Positions 20,936-30,632 are shown, counted from the first letter of the stretch. The stretch is DNA of 64,000 nt from Diphasiastrum complanatum (GCA_029204225.1 CM055109.1:42080544-42144543), one strand, 5' to 3'. Program-made: numbers and translations. Notes: generated by a model from the letters alone, not told the origin.

Positions 20936-21125
20936 CCTGGAGCTACTGCTAGTCATGCGAGGGTCATCTCTCACTGGTTTTGGAAATAACAAAATCTGAT
21001 AAAAATTTTGGTTATTTTTCCCTCCAAAATACAGATTGGTGTGTTTTTTTTTTGGGTTTTCTCAAGTTTTGGTTTGGATGTCAAGCCCTTAGAGACTGTT
21101 CAGGGTATCCTCTACCCTCTCACAC

Positions 21126-21916
21126 TGTTGAAATGGAAAAATAATCCATCTTGACTTTAGGCTTGCTACAAACATTGTACCATGCAAGTATGTTGTTCAT
21201 AAATGCAAATGCCAAGTTTGGCCTAAATAGAACTCGAGCTACATGGATATGTCACATCTAGAATGATGAGTACAACTTGCATATAGTTTGTAGACATAGA
21301 ATTTGCAAAATTATGCTTGTAGAAACTCGTGGCAATTCACATGCATTAATTGTAAGTGATCCATAGTGACATGCAAGGCATGCACAAAGTGAAATGGACA
21401 CATGCATGATGATTTGTACATTTCTAGTTAGAACTAGGACACTTGGAAAAAGTAGGTAGAGATTCATGCATGAGATGTGACAAAAGTCACATAGACTCTA
21501 GTTTTCACTTTAGATGTCATCAAATGATGGATGGATGTGGTTCTACCTCGAGCTACCTCAAACTTCATAAATATGTGTAGCTCTCCTCATAATTTTTTAT
21601 GAAGAACCAAAGCTTTGTAGCTATCTCTTGCCATTTTGGATCCACACAATTTTTGCTTGTTATCTCTCTATCTTTCTCTCTCTAACTCGTGTTGAGACTA
21701 ATGCTAATACACTAATTTCTTGTACTTTTGCTCATTTATGATTTATTGCTATCATTCTCTGATGCTTAGCATGCTAGATTGTGGTTAAGCCATAACTTCT
21801 GTACTAGATCTCGTTAATCAATCTAGAATCAGGTTATTGTGCTAATCATAAAGCTTAATTAGATCTATCATACTTGTGGATCTTCCCCACACGTGTGAAT
21901 ACTGGATATTTTGTCA
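21126..21916 (+). repeat. Solo Copia LTR with target-site duplication
   Basis: It starts TGTTGAAATGG and ends GGATATTTTGTCA. It is flanked by CACAC on both sides (21121-21125 and 21917-21921), a 5-bp target-site duplication. There is no internal region, so it is a solo LTR left by recombination between two LTRs. It carries CACACGTGTG at 21888-21897, near its end like the LTRs of Copia J and N. It interrupts the leader of Gypsy E. Confidence 0.88.
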
Positions 21917-22055
21917 CACACCTCCTCCGCTAGTTGTGAACAGTCCAAACATAGAAAAATATAGAAAACTAACTCTAAACACCCAAAAATGTACCCAAAA
22001 CTACTCTAAAAGCAAGACATAGCTAAAATGCAGCTATGCTAGTTAGTAGAAACCT

Positions 22056-22074
22056 ATCCCCGACAACGGCACCA
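22056..22074 (-). promoter_or_regulatory. Primer binding site, tRNA-Asp type
   Basis: The minus strand reads TGGTGCCGTTGTCGGGGAT. It is complementary at 17 of 19 positions to the 3' end of plant tRNA-Asp, ending GGCGCCA (sequence recalled, not searched). tRNA-Asp-like PBSs are known in Athila/Tat-type plant Gypsy elements. One base separates it from the LTR end at 22076. Confidence 0.8.
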
Positions 22075-22075
22075 C

Positions 22076-22894
22076 TGCAAGGTCAAAGATCTCGCGTTGT
22101 AGTAGCCCTCCCGCCTGTCAACAAGGGTTAAAACACTGGATAGGTGCCTAACGATGAATAGATGCTACTTTTAGATAGTTCTCTACTTTTTCTCTAACTC
22201 TATCACCACTACACAACTCCTAACTCTACCCCACTAAACTAACATTCATCATGATTTTGTGAAGGAGAAGAATAGAATAGAAGAGAGTAATAGAGAGAAG
22301 GTGGGGAGAGAGAGTGAGGGTGGAGGTTAGCTCAAATGCTCCTTGCGCTTGCTAATGCAAAAACTTTAAGTATGGAAACCAAAAACTTGCAAACTTGAAA
22401 GCAAAAGGAAAACACAATCAAGCACATTAGCAAGTAGTGAATAGCAAGTGAGGATGCTTCTCTCCAAAATTTGGTAGACTCTCCAAAATTAGGCAGAGTT
22501 TGCTCCTCCTCATTAAGCATGCAAATAGAGTACATGAGGTGCCTTTTTATAAATGGGGAAGGCCCTTGCCCATTGGCTAATATGTACACTAATCCTATCC
22601 ATTCATCTTGGACCCAACTTAATCCAAGGGTCCACAAAAAGTACATTAGAATTCACAAGATTCATGTGAGCCCATGTTGGACCCAACTCTAAAATAATAG
22701 ACTTCTAAGTTTAAAATGACTTTGGGCCTCAAGTTTTATTTTAAATACAAGGGACCCAAGTCCATTATTTCTTTTTACAATCGCCTTGCGTGCTCATTGG
22801 GTCATGGGCTTATACGTGCAGGAAGCCATGCCCTCGCAACACATTTATTGACTCATTTTCTTTTATTTGCTCTATGCTGGAAATACCCCCAACA
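22076..22894 (-). repeat. Gypsy E 5' LTR (819 bp)
   Basis: It starts TGTTGGGGGTATTTCC (minus strand, 22894) and ends TTGCA before the PBS. A TATA box (TATAAAAAGG) lies at 22551-22542, then a CT-rich leader segment near 22330-22260. The U5 end contains a segment complementary to the 5' half of tRNA-Asp (22130-22094). The LTR is related to those at 13289, 3003-3268 and 34508-34649. Only one LTR of this copy is present. Confidence 0.82.
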
Positions 22895-22899
22895 CATTC

Positions 22900-23190
22900 T
22901 GATATCGCAGATCATACACATTACTGGATAGAACATTGAGAAAACTGCTTCTATAATCAAAGTTGAATTTACATTACAATTCTTGAGCGCTGTCTGTTTT
23001 CCAAATTAGCGCGTTGGTGCGAGGGAGATGTTCTCTAATCGCGAATGATGTGACTAGCTATTGCTAATCTGTAAAGTCACTCTGAAGCTATCTGTCTGTG
23101 TGTCCGTGACTACCTACACTCTTCTCTTTTGTTGATCATTTTATGTGATCAATCCAGCGAACTGATTAAGCTAAAACTTTGGTCAAGAGG
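22900..23190 (-). repeat. Copia D LTR fragment
   Basis: It matches 8225-8540 on the same strand through TAGATCATACACATTA, TTCTTGAGTACTGTCTG-like and GATCATTTTATGTGATCAA blocks. Both ends are truncated. It lies between the Gypsy E LTR and a Gypsy integrase tail. Confidence 0.75.
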
Positions 23191-23625
23191 CAGTCATGCA
23201 TGTTGAATTTTTAGTTCTTTCCTTGAGAGTCATGCAAGCTTTCTCTACTAATCTATGTGAGAAAGTTGTGATCGAACAAGAGGTACAAAATAGGCTATTT
23301 ATGTTAGCCCAATTGTGCGAGACTTGAATCATCTCGTATCATGCACAATTAGTTAACAAACGTTGCCAAAAAGCCTGGCATGACCGTCACCTGCGCAATA
23401 AAGACCTACATAAAGGTGACAAAGTGCTTCTCTACACATCTAAGAAGCACCCAGGAAAATTAAAATTCATAAGTGAAGGGCCTTATGTCATAAATAAAAT
23501 TTTTCCTAATGGAACAGTCCAATTGGAAACACTTGATGGAGTACTCCTAGACACTGTCATAAATGGTGGTCGTCTATGACGCCACTACAAAGAGTTGTTT
23601 TTTGTTGACCCAATATAACTCCATC
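23190..23625 (+). pseudogene. Gypsy integrase C-terminal domain fragment
   Basis: Readable motifs are SYHAQLVNKRCQKAWHDRHL, then GDKVLLYTSKKHPGKLKF and the GPY/F module EGPYVINKIFPNGTVQLETL, ending near NGGRL with a TGA inside. The GPY/F module is a C-terminal integrase domain of Ty3/Gypsy elements. It is homologous to the minus-strand integrase at 32110-32920. It lies upstream of the Gypsy G gag and is missing from the end of Gypsy G, so it comes from another copy, or from a rearranged tandem pair. Confidence 0.82.
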
Positions 23626-24400
23626 CCTAGTGTTTATATTTATGTTACATTTTTACTGATTTTTATTAGTTTTATTTTTCATTGTTTATTTTTTGTGTCT
23701 TCTTATGTTTCTGTTTTTTTGACTGCCTATGTTTTTATTTATTGTGTTCTTATTCTCCATAACTTTTTTCTCTTGGTTATTTATTTAGCTTCACAAAGAG
23801 TATTATAGTCAACAATTGATGGTCTAGTTCACAAAGATAGATTTTATAGCATTTAAATCTAGTTCACTTCTACAATTATGATATCTCAGATGTTCCAACC
23901 GTAGCACAAATATGGTAATTGAGATAGTTGATTCTACTGCGAACTTCCACATGTTAGACACTGTCATATTTTACTTCATGAAGTTCTACAACATCACTGA
24001 GATAGAGTACTCAACATGAACTTGCATCAAATCTCGACTGAGTCCTCTGGTTGGCATCTCGACCGAGTCCTCTGGTTGACATCTTGACCGAGTCCTCTAG
24101 TTGGCATCTCAACCGAGTCCTCTGGTTGGCATCTAGACCGAGTCCTCTGGTTGGCATCTCGACTGAGTCCTTTGGTTGGCATCTCGATTGAGTCCTCTGA
24201 TTGGCATCTCGACCGAGTCACCTAGTTAACGTCTCGACCAAATATCCTACATAAAATCTTGACTGGACCGAGCCTTGACAGTTCAACAATGTTTTTGAAA
24301 TCTCGACCAAGCCAGTCATGTCAAAATCTTGACCGACCCAAGAAACCATGAATGGCTATAAAGCACTCAAGATCAAAGTCATTTTCACCTCAACGACGTG
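23625..24400. other. Non-coding stretch between two Gypsy copies
   Basis: It is AT-rich after the integrase stop, with no domain. An LTR may be hidden here, since it follows an integrase end and precedes a gag, but no TG...CA ends or PBS could be fixed. It contains the minisatellite at 24031-24250. Confidence 0.45.
24031..24250. repeat. 25-bp minisatellite, about 8.8 units
   Basis: Units of ATCTCGACCGAGTCCTCTGG plus TTGGC start at 24031, 24056, 24081, 24106, 24131, 24156, 24181, 24206 and 24231, with one to three changes each. Isolated relatives (TCTTGACTGG, TCTCGACCAAG) continue to about 24340. The ORF on the minus strand is only the repeat read in rotating frames. Confidence 0.93.
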
Positions 24401-24513
24401 CAAGCTTTTCGAGTCTTTTGGCGAATGATTTTTGGCTATCTTCTAGCGCCCATCATCGTTTCTGGCGCTTTTCCATCTAATCGATCCATGCTCTCACACA
24501 CACTCAGTTCCAT

Positions 24514-25230
24514 GTGGACGAAGCTGAGCCCTCAACACGCGAATGGTCTAGAAAGAGTGACACAGGTGCCAAGGCATTGGACGAGTACCTGGCAAGGTTG
24601 CCACAACAACTCAGGATAGCCACACCAACCAAGCAAAGACCATATATGACGGACACTAGAGAGTCAGAGAAATTTGAGAGAAAATACCCCCGCAACATGA
24701 GGGACGACAAAGATGAAATCAATCAAAGCCAACGCTCCATGAGGACCAAGATCATTGCTGCGCTACAACCACAATTCGAATGGCGCAGTAAAGTCCTAAA
24801 AGACAGTGGGAGGCTGCAAGAATACCTGAGGGCACCCGCTTGGAAAAGGATTGATCCCTTTTATATGCCAATCAAGCGAAGAAATCCCTAACAAACAGAA
24901 CAACCGCGGGCTGAAGTGGTAAACTGGCTAGTAATCCCAGAAATTTTAGAGAGTACATCCATGGATAATAGAAGATTGTAGATGTTGGATTTTGGCCATA
25001 AATATAAATCCAACGCTGACCTTTGCATATGAGAGAGTGTCGAATACTGTAGATCAATGGCCTTTCTCATGATTCATAAATGTTTTTGGTGTCAAGGCTT
25101 AGATCCAATACGGATCAATCCCAATGTAGCCCTCCAGTCAGAAGACAACCACCAAATGATGGCTCAGCTCTATTATAGAACGACCTTCATGTCGTCTTGA
25201 TACATCATGATGATAGAAGACTGGTAGGAG
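24514..25230 (+). pseudogene. Gag-like ORF of Gypsy G, unusual N-terminal domain
   Basis: The frame begins MDEAEPSTREWSRKSDTGAK and reads through to RRNP with TAA at 24889-24891, then continues in frame, with further stops, to about 25230. Motifs ALQPQFEW, VVNWLVIPEIL and MMAQLYYRTTFM recur in diverged form in the ORF at 61590-62850 (ALQPQQEW, VARVYYRAAIL). I do not recognise a named Gag family. Position before zinc knuckles and pol argues that it is Gag. Confidence 0.6.
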
Positions 25231-25431
25231 TTCGGTTTTATTGAGAAAGTGCGAGATTACCTGGGGCCACTACCCTTCGGAAGCAAACTACTCTTCCACA
25301 TATTTGAAGCCAAAGCGTAGGAATTCAGATAGAAAGAAAAAAAAGGAGAAATATGAAAAGATGGATCCATTAAGAAAAAGTGTTGAGATATTAACAAAAG
25401 AAATGAGTAATTTTAAAAGTTTAGATGTCTG

Positions 25432-26228
25432 ATGTTAAAGCTTAACGCCTATGTTTGGTGTACCGCTTGTGGGAAAGAAGGTCATTCTAAGACTAACTAT
25501 CCCAGTTTACAAACTAACTATTTAGAAGAGGAATTATTCCTCTGTCTGGTTAATAATCATGAGGAGGTAGCTTATATTGCAACTCCTTCTAGCCAAAAGA
25601 ACATTATACCAAAATCACGTTTTGGTCAACAGTACACTATTTTTCATAGAGGAGGGACAAGAGATTCCACTTCTCCACCCAAAGTAAGGAGTTGTGCTAC
25701 AATTGCAGAGCCCTAGGTCACTATTCGTCTGATTGTCCTGAACCTAGGCAGTCAGTAGGATATGTGCCGCTCTATGCTAACTATAAAGGTGAAGGGCATG
25801 TCACTGTTGAATGTCCTCAGCCGCAACAACCGCGGTCTAAACCGAAGTTTGTAAACTCGCCTAGAGAAGATGGGCTTCGGCCATATAAAACTAACACTGA
25901 CATGCTAGTCCAAACGATAGAAGTAGAGTCTGAATCACAAGATCAAGACCATCAATGGCCTGATTTAGATGTAGAGATAAATAAAGTAACTACTAGAAGT
26001 AGTAAAGATTCTTCAACTCTTAAAGATAAAAAGAAAACCAAGAAAATGAAATCTGCAAAAAATGCAAAAAATGTGACAGAAAAAACGAAAGTTGCAGAAC
26101 AGCCAGTAGAAATTTCTAATAGTAAAGAGTTAGACCTTGATAGGCCTACTGAAAAACATTATTATGTTGATATTAGTTCGGAAGCTAAAAGGCTTTTAGC
26201 TGAAGAAACCAGAAAAGCAAAAAAGTAA
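25432..26228 (+). pseudogene. Gypsy G nucleocapsid region with three zinc-knuckle-like boxes
   Basis: Three boxes appear in series: CTACGKEGHSKTNY (last Cys now Tyr), CYNCRALGHYSSDC (intact) and YANYKGEGHVTVEC (first two Cys lost). They are separated by Pro- and Gln-rich linkers and followed by a Lys/Glu/Ser-rich stretch to 26228. A frame change occurs near 25700. The second box keeps the full CX2CX4HX4C pattern for RNA binding. It lies between the gag-like ORF and the proteases, as expected. Confidence 0.8.
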
Positions 26229-26449
26229 CGTTCTCAGATCCAATTATAGCGAAATACCTAGAGATCTATCGCCACTTAGACATCGTTCATATGACATAGT
26301 GAAAGACCTTGTCTCCAAAATGCCCAATATAACTTTTAAACAGTTATTAGAGGATAACCAGTGTTATAAGAAAGCAATTAGGCAATTTTTGCAAAAGAAA
26401 AGAAAAGAAAAAACGAAGTTACGATTAGTCAATGTAGGACTAGTTAACT

Positions 26450-26830
26450 AAGGTGATGAAGGTCAATCCGAGATTCAGGTAGTAATTAATGGCTTTATTT
26501 TAGATAGGGTGCCCATAGATTTCGAATCTAGTGTAAATATAATGATGGAAGAAACAACATACGAGCTAGGCGTTCACCATAGAATAGCACCTACATTAAA
26601 ACATTTAAGGTTAGCTGATGCAACTAGAAGATCACCTATAGGAGAATTGTCCCAAGTTATGGTCTACATTGGAGACCATAAGTTCCTAATGGATTTTATT
26701 ATATTAAGGACTAAAAGAGAGTTATCGTATTAAGCATTATTAGGACGACCATGGCTCTACCAAGCTGATGTCATAACCCACTGGAAGAAGAAGGAAATTA
26801 CCTTTAGAGATCAGATGGAGACACCGGCAT
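26450..26830 (+). pseudogene. Gypsy G retropepsin-like domain 1, active site altered
   Basis: The domain runs from EIQVVINGFILDRVPIDF to LLGRPWLYQADVITHW. The active-site loop reads PIDFESSVNIM: the Asp is kept but the following Ser-Gly are now Phe-Glu. The IGDHKFLMDFIIL and LLGRPWL elements are typical of plant Gypsy proteases. It is preceded by MPNITFKQLLEDNQ, which normally leads into the protease. A TAA interrupts the frame just before LLGRPWL. A second, similar domain follows only about 250 bp downstream. Confidence 0.8.
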
Positions 26831-27049
26831 AAAAAAGTCATAAAAGAATTACGGTATCCTGGGAAAAGGATAAGTATGAAGGTGAGACACCTACATCATC
26901 CTCGAGCTATACATCAAATGATGTTTCTTGGTTTCCAAGGGGAGGCTATACTTCAGAGGATGAAGGAGTTCAGTCCGTAAGGACTGAGGAAGGGGAGAGA
27001 TTTGTCACATTAAGTATACCTGCATACAACAATAAAGTAGAATATGTAG

Positions 27050-27665
27050 ATAGAGGAGATTGTGGAGTTCTAGAGATTAACGCTATTATAGGAGACCATA
27101 CTATTGATAGAATACTAATAGACTCATGATCCCGTATCAACTTAATAACTGAGACTATGGTTAAGAAATTAGATAAATCTTGTGTATATGTCCTACTTTC
27201 CTTTCAGTTTATGATAAATCTTTTGCCTTGTATGTTCATCTTTTTGCTTTTCTACGCATCTTTCTTCAATGCTTGCTTAGTTTTAAATGAGATGATGATC
27301 AACCCAATAAGATAGTACAATATGAAGTATAGCTCGAGCATGATGTACTAGAAAAACAGATATAGCCTATTACTTACCATGAAATCCATTTTGCAGATGC
27401 ATTCAAATGCATACCAGTAGGTGACCTAAAGGGTATTCGTGTAGTTATAGAGACAGAGACGTTCGTTATGAATTTCTTTGTCATAAACCCAGTAGATACA
27501 CCACCATATTCAATATTATTTGGAAGACCATGGCTATATCAAGCAGATGCTATTATAAATTGGTCTACCAAACAAATATTTTCTCCAGACATTCTCACAG
27601 CCAGTCCAATAGGGGGTCACCTTTTGAGATGGGGAGAGGAAATAGACGGACCTACTGAATCTTAG
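27050..27665 (+). pseudogene. Gypsy G retropepsin-like domain 2, active-site Gly is a stop
   Basis: The N-terminal half reads GVLEINAIIGDHTIDRILID, then S, TGA, S: the active-site Gly codon is now TGA (27127-27129). About 150 bp of unrelated-looking sequence (27185-27340) follows. The C-terminal half then continues with HEIHFADAFKCIPVGDLKG, FVMNFFVINPVDTPPYSILF and FGRPWLYQADAIINWSTK. The order of motifs matches domain 1, so the element carried two retropepsin-like units in tandem. Confidence 0.78.
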
Positions 27666-28030
27666 ATCAATTTCATAGAATGCTATGAGATTGACGAGGA
27701 TGAGAAAATTCCAATAACATCCGAGTCAAGGGAAGTTCTGGGTGGAACCAGAGCAAGCCTGACTGAAGGAATTGTAGATAAGACAGATTATGTAGAAATA
27801 AAAATTAATAAAGGTAAAATTTTGAATTTATATAAACACCAATCAGACCAGGAACGTGAAGAGTATATATTACTTTTTCAAAAATATTAAAACGTATTTG
27901 CTTGGTCGATGGACGATTTAATAGGAATACCAGTTAAATGGGAAGAACATAGAATAGATCTCATTCAGGGAACAATACTTGTTAGTCAGAGACAATATAG
28001 ATTAAATCCAAAGTATTCTTGGTTAGTTAA
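27665..28030 (+). pseudogene. Gypsy G PR-RT linker
   Basis: Open pieces include EEYILLFQKY, a TAA at 27888-27890, then NVFAWSMDDLIGIPVKWEEH and RIDLIQGTILVSQRQYRLNP. The latter is the standard approach to RT in plant Gypsy elements, comparable to the linker of Gypsy F at 15992-16267 and to the VFACSYKDM stretch at about 680-650 (-). Confidence 0.75.
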
Positions 28031-28690
28031 AGACGAATTAGATAGATGTCTTAGAGTGGGTATTATATATCCCGTTCTAAGTTATAGTACCTAAAAAGAA
28101 GACAGACAAGATTAGAGTTTGCCAAGATTTTAGGAAACTAAATGCTACTACAGCAAAGGATCATCATGTTCTGCCTTATACAGATACTCTTCTTGACCAG
28201 GTAGTTGGTCATGAACGTTATAGTTTTTTAGATGGGTTCTCACGCTATAATCAAGTTTTTATTAAGGAGGAAGATAGATCAAAGACCACTTTTACCACTG
28301 ATTGGAGGACATACGCTTATGCGCAAATGCCCTTTGGTCTTTGTAATGCACGTCTCACATTCCAACGTATGATGACGGACATTTTTCAAAAAAATTTACA
28401 AAAGCTTTTAGAAATTTTCATGGACGACTTTTGTGTCTGTTCATCAACTAAAGATCATTTAGATGCATTAGAGAAGACATTGAGAAGATGTCAAGAGACA
28501 TCTCTTAAATTGCATCTGGCCAAGTGTTATTTTGGGATGAGGGAAGGCATCCTATTAGGACATAAAATTTTGAAGGATGACATTCAAGCTGACATCGAAA
28601 AAGTAAAAATGATTTTAGAATTATTAGAACCAACCAATTTACAAGAGCTTAGAGGATTTCTAGGACGCGTAGGATATTGTTTTTCTTCGC
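28030..28690 (+). pseudogene. Gypsy G reverse transcriptase, catalytic box intact
   Basis: After a frame change near 28090, RT reads PKKKTDKIRVCQDFRKLNAT, then LDQVVGHERYSFLDGFSRYN, QMPFGLCNARLTFQRMM and the catalytic FMDD box at 28417-28428. The thumb-side motif LRGFLGRVGY ends at about 28678. The two-Asp box is intact, so polymerase chemistry was lost through frameshifts and not through the active site. The RT-RNase H connection is interrupted by an insertion of about 190 bp. Confidence 0.9.
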
Positions 28691-28868
28691 AAAAGAATTG
28701 GCCGCCAAAACCGTTTTCTTCTCTGCCCCCCCTTGTTCTCCAAAGGCAAAAGAGACATTTGGTTGAATAACTTAAGGGTGGAAACTCACTCGCCTTAAAG
28801 GCCATCTGCTCGGTGCACGCGCCAAAAATGGTGCCACCTTGAAAAGTTCAATTTTCGAAAACTGGATC
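28680..28868. repeat. Insertion of about 190 bp within Gypsy G RT
   Basis: RT homology stops after GRVGY at 28678 and resumes as DYAIVVTPLTSLLKKF at about 28873. The intervening bases are more G+C-rich than their surroundings, contain a run of C (CTGCCCCCCC) and show no coding similarity. AGGATA occurs just outside each edge (near 28671 and 28869), a possible imperfect target duplication. No terminal inverted repeats or poly(A) were seen. Confidence 0.6.
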
Positions 28869-28869
28869 A

Positions 28870-29504
28870 TAGGATAATTTAGGATTATGCCATAGTAGTA
28901 ACTCCTTTAACAAGCTTATTAAAAAAGTTTGTTGAGTATCATTGGTCACAAGAACATCAGCAAGCTTTTGATAAGTTAAAACAATCATTAGTAGAAGCGA
29001 CTGGAGTTAGACCTCCAAATTGGGCTAAAAGGTTCCATGTATATGTAGACATATCATCATTTGCAATAGGTGTAGTGCTTAGTAAAAAAAGATGACCAAA
29101 ATATAGATTACCCAATTTATTATGCGGGTAGACAACTTGCAGCATCAGAAGAGAACTATTTAGCTACAGAGCGTGAAGCATTATGAATGATTTATTCAAT
29201 AAAAAAATTTAGACATTATCTTTTAGGATACCCTTTTGTTTTTCATGTAGATCACTATGCATTGAAATATTTAGTCAATAAACCTGATCTTTCAAGTAGG
29301 GTAGCTAGATGGGTATTGTTATTAGATGAGTTTAATTATGAAGAAGAATTAAGAAAAGGCAAGGATCATCAAAATGCTGATTATATATCCCGTCTCCAAA
29401 CAAAAAATCAGTTTGATTCCATTTTTGATGAATTTTCGGACGAACATATAATGCGTATTCAATCAAAAACATCAATTTATATGGACATTATTAACTTTTT
29501 ATAG
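28870..29504 (+). pseudogene. Gypsy G RNase H
   Basis: Motifs in order are FHVYVDISSFAIGVVLSK, a frame change, then SIKKFRHYLLGYPFVFHVDH and ALKYLVNKPDLSSRVARW, and KGKDHQNADYISRLQ. The catalytic acidic positions can be matched to VDIS, TEREAL (codon for Met changed), VDH and NADYISR. The frame from 29187 is open for 105 codons. It would degrade the RNA template. Its separation from RT by the insertion is a second inactivating event. Confidence 0.85.
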
Positions 29505-29572
29505 GACCAGATTTATCCTGATCATTCTAATAAACAACGAAAAACTGTTTTCCTTCAAAAGTAGGACCTTAT

Positions 29573-30190
29573 ATGATTATAAATAAAATATTGTATAAAT
29601 TAGGAGCCGGCGATAATTTTCATCGATGTTTAGAACCCACCGAGACGACCACTGCAATAAGTGCTTTACACGAGAAAGATTCGGGGGGCCACTATGCTCT
29701 TAGAAATACTGCAAGAAAGATCCTTAATGATAAGTATTGGTGGCCTACCATCTGTAGAGATGTTAAATTATTCATTCAAAAATATGATGCATGTCAGAGG
29801 ATGGGGAAACCCAGCTTTGCGACACATTGGCCACTTACTTTGATTATTCCCTTAGAACATTTTGAGAAGTGGGGGATAGATTTTGTGGGGCCTATCAAAC
29901 TGATCAATTGAAAAACTCATCAACGTTACATTCTTGTTGTTACGGATTATGCTACCAAGATGGTAGAGGCCGAAGCCACAGTTAAAAACGATGCTAAGAC
30001 TGTAACAAAGTTTTTATTCCAAAACATTATCACACGTTATGGATGTCCCTTAGAACTCGTTAGTGATAGGGGAACCCATTTTCTTAATCAGACCATCGAG
30101 GCTATGTTGTCATATTTCTCCATTACACATCATCAAACCACTCCATATAATCCTAAAGCGAATGGGCTTACGGAGCGGCCTAACATAATT
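29573..30190 (+). pseudogene. Gypsy G integrase, zinc finger and DDE core, truncated
   Basis: The HHCC finger is visible as SALHEKDSGGHYAL and YDACQRMGK (first Cys of the CX2C pair now Tyr). The core has GIDFVGP, then after a TGA near 29909, VTDYATKMVEAEA, SDRGTHFLNQ and NPKANGLTERPN, so all three DDE positions are kept. Homology ends at about 30190, right after the catalytic Glu. The missing C-terminal domain resembles the fragment at 23190-23625. Confidence 0.88.
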
Positions 30191-30632
30191 TTGTGCAAAT
30201 CTTGTGGAGATACTTCAAGTAATTCAAGTTCAGGTTTTGCTCATTCAAATGGAGCAAAGAACACATCATTTTGCATTCATTCTTTCATGGATTGGAGATC
30301 TACAAAGGCAAGGTGGTGATGGAGGTTCATTCATGGATATACATGGTGCATTCACTATGGGCATAGTGGAATGTGGAGGAGGCATGCAAACACTTATCAT
30401 TTTATTATGATTCTATGTTCTTTTACATGTATCTTGTTCACCGTTCTATGTAAAATTGATGTAAGAAATAGTGAAGCATCCTATATGGACACTATTATCT
30501 ACATCAATTATGTTGTACTTCATATTGTACATATTAGAACACTTGAGAAGAGATCCATTATCATGATGGAGATCATTCTTAGGTTGGAGCAAAGTAGTGT
30601 TGTAAAACTAGCAAGTTAAGTTGAAGAGGAAG
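30190..30632 (+). other. 3' untranslated end of a Copia element
   Basis: No coding similarity is left. The stretch is AT-rich and ends GTTGAAGAGGAAG, a polypurine tract, directly before an LTR of the Copia C family. The join with Gypsy integrase near 30190 is abrupt. Confidence 0.55.

Larger units (their letters stand above)
18846..22894 (-). mobile_element. Gypsy element E: 5' LTR, tRNA-Asp PBS, leader, gag
   Basis: On the minus strand: LTR 22894-22076, PBS 22074-22056, leader with a solo Copia LTR inserted (21916-21126), leader repeats (about 20935-20270) and gag (about 20060-18846), cut by Copia J. Its LTR and leader repeats are related to those of the gag-only elements A and B. Protease, RT and integrase are missing here, so it may be either a truncated autonomous element or another gag-only element. 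Confidence 0.82.
24400..30190 (+). mobile_element. Ty3/Gypsy element G, nearly full pol with two proteases
   Basis: Plus-strand order is gag-like ORF (24514-25230), knuckle region (25432-26228), retropepsin 1 (26450-26830), retropepsin 2 (27050-27665), RT (28030-28690), an insertion (28680-28868), RNase H (28870-29504) and integrase (29573-30190). PR-RT-RH-INT is the Ty3/Gypsy order. Frameshifts and stops occur in every domain. The integrase ends just after its catalytic Glu, where sequence of a Copia 3' end begins. LTRs were not identified with certainty. Confidence 0.88.

Noticed and set aside
22056-22130. A possible tRNA-Asp gene
   Set aside because: The 3' and 5' tRNA parts are in swapped order, separated, and lack the D-arm and the 3' side of the anticodon arm. 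It fits a PBS plus LTR end, not a functional tRNA.
24031-24250. A CRISPR-like array
   Set aside because: Units are contiguous 25-bp repeats with no spacers, in a plant genome. It is a minisatellite.
26450-30190. An endogenous pararetrovirus (caulimovirid) origin of element G
   Set aside because: It has a clear HHCC/DDE integrase after RNase H and no movement-protein-like domain, so it is Ty3/Gypsy.
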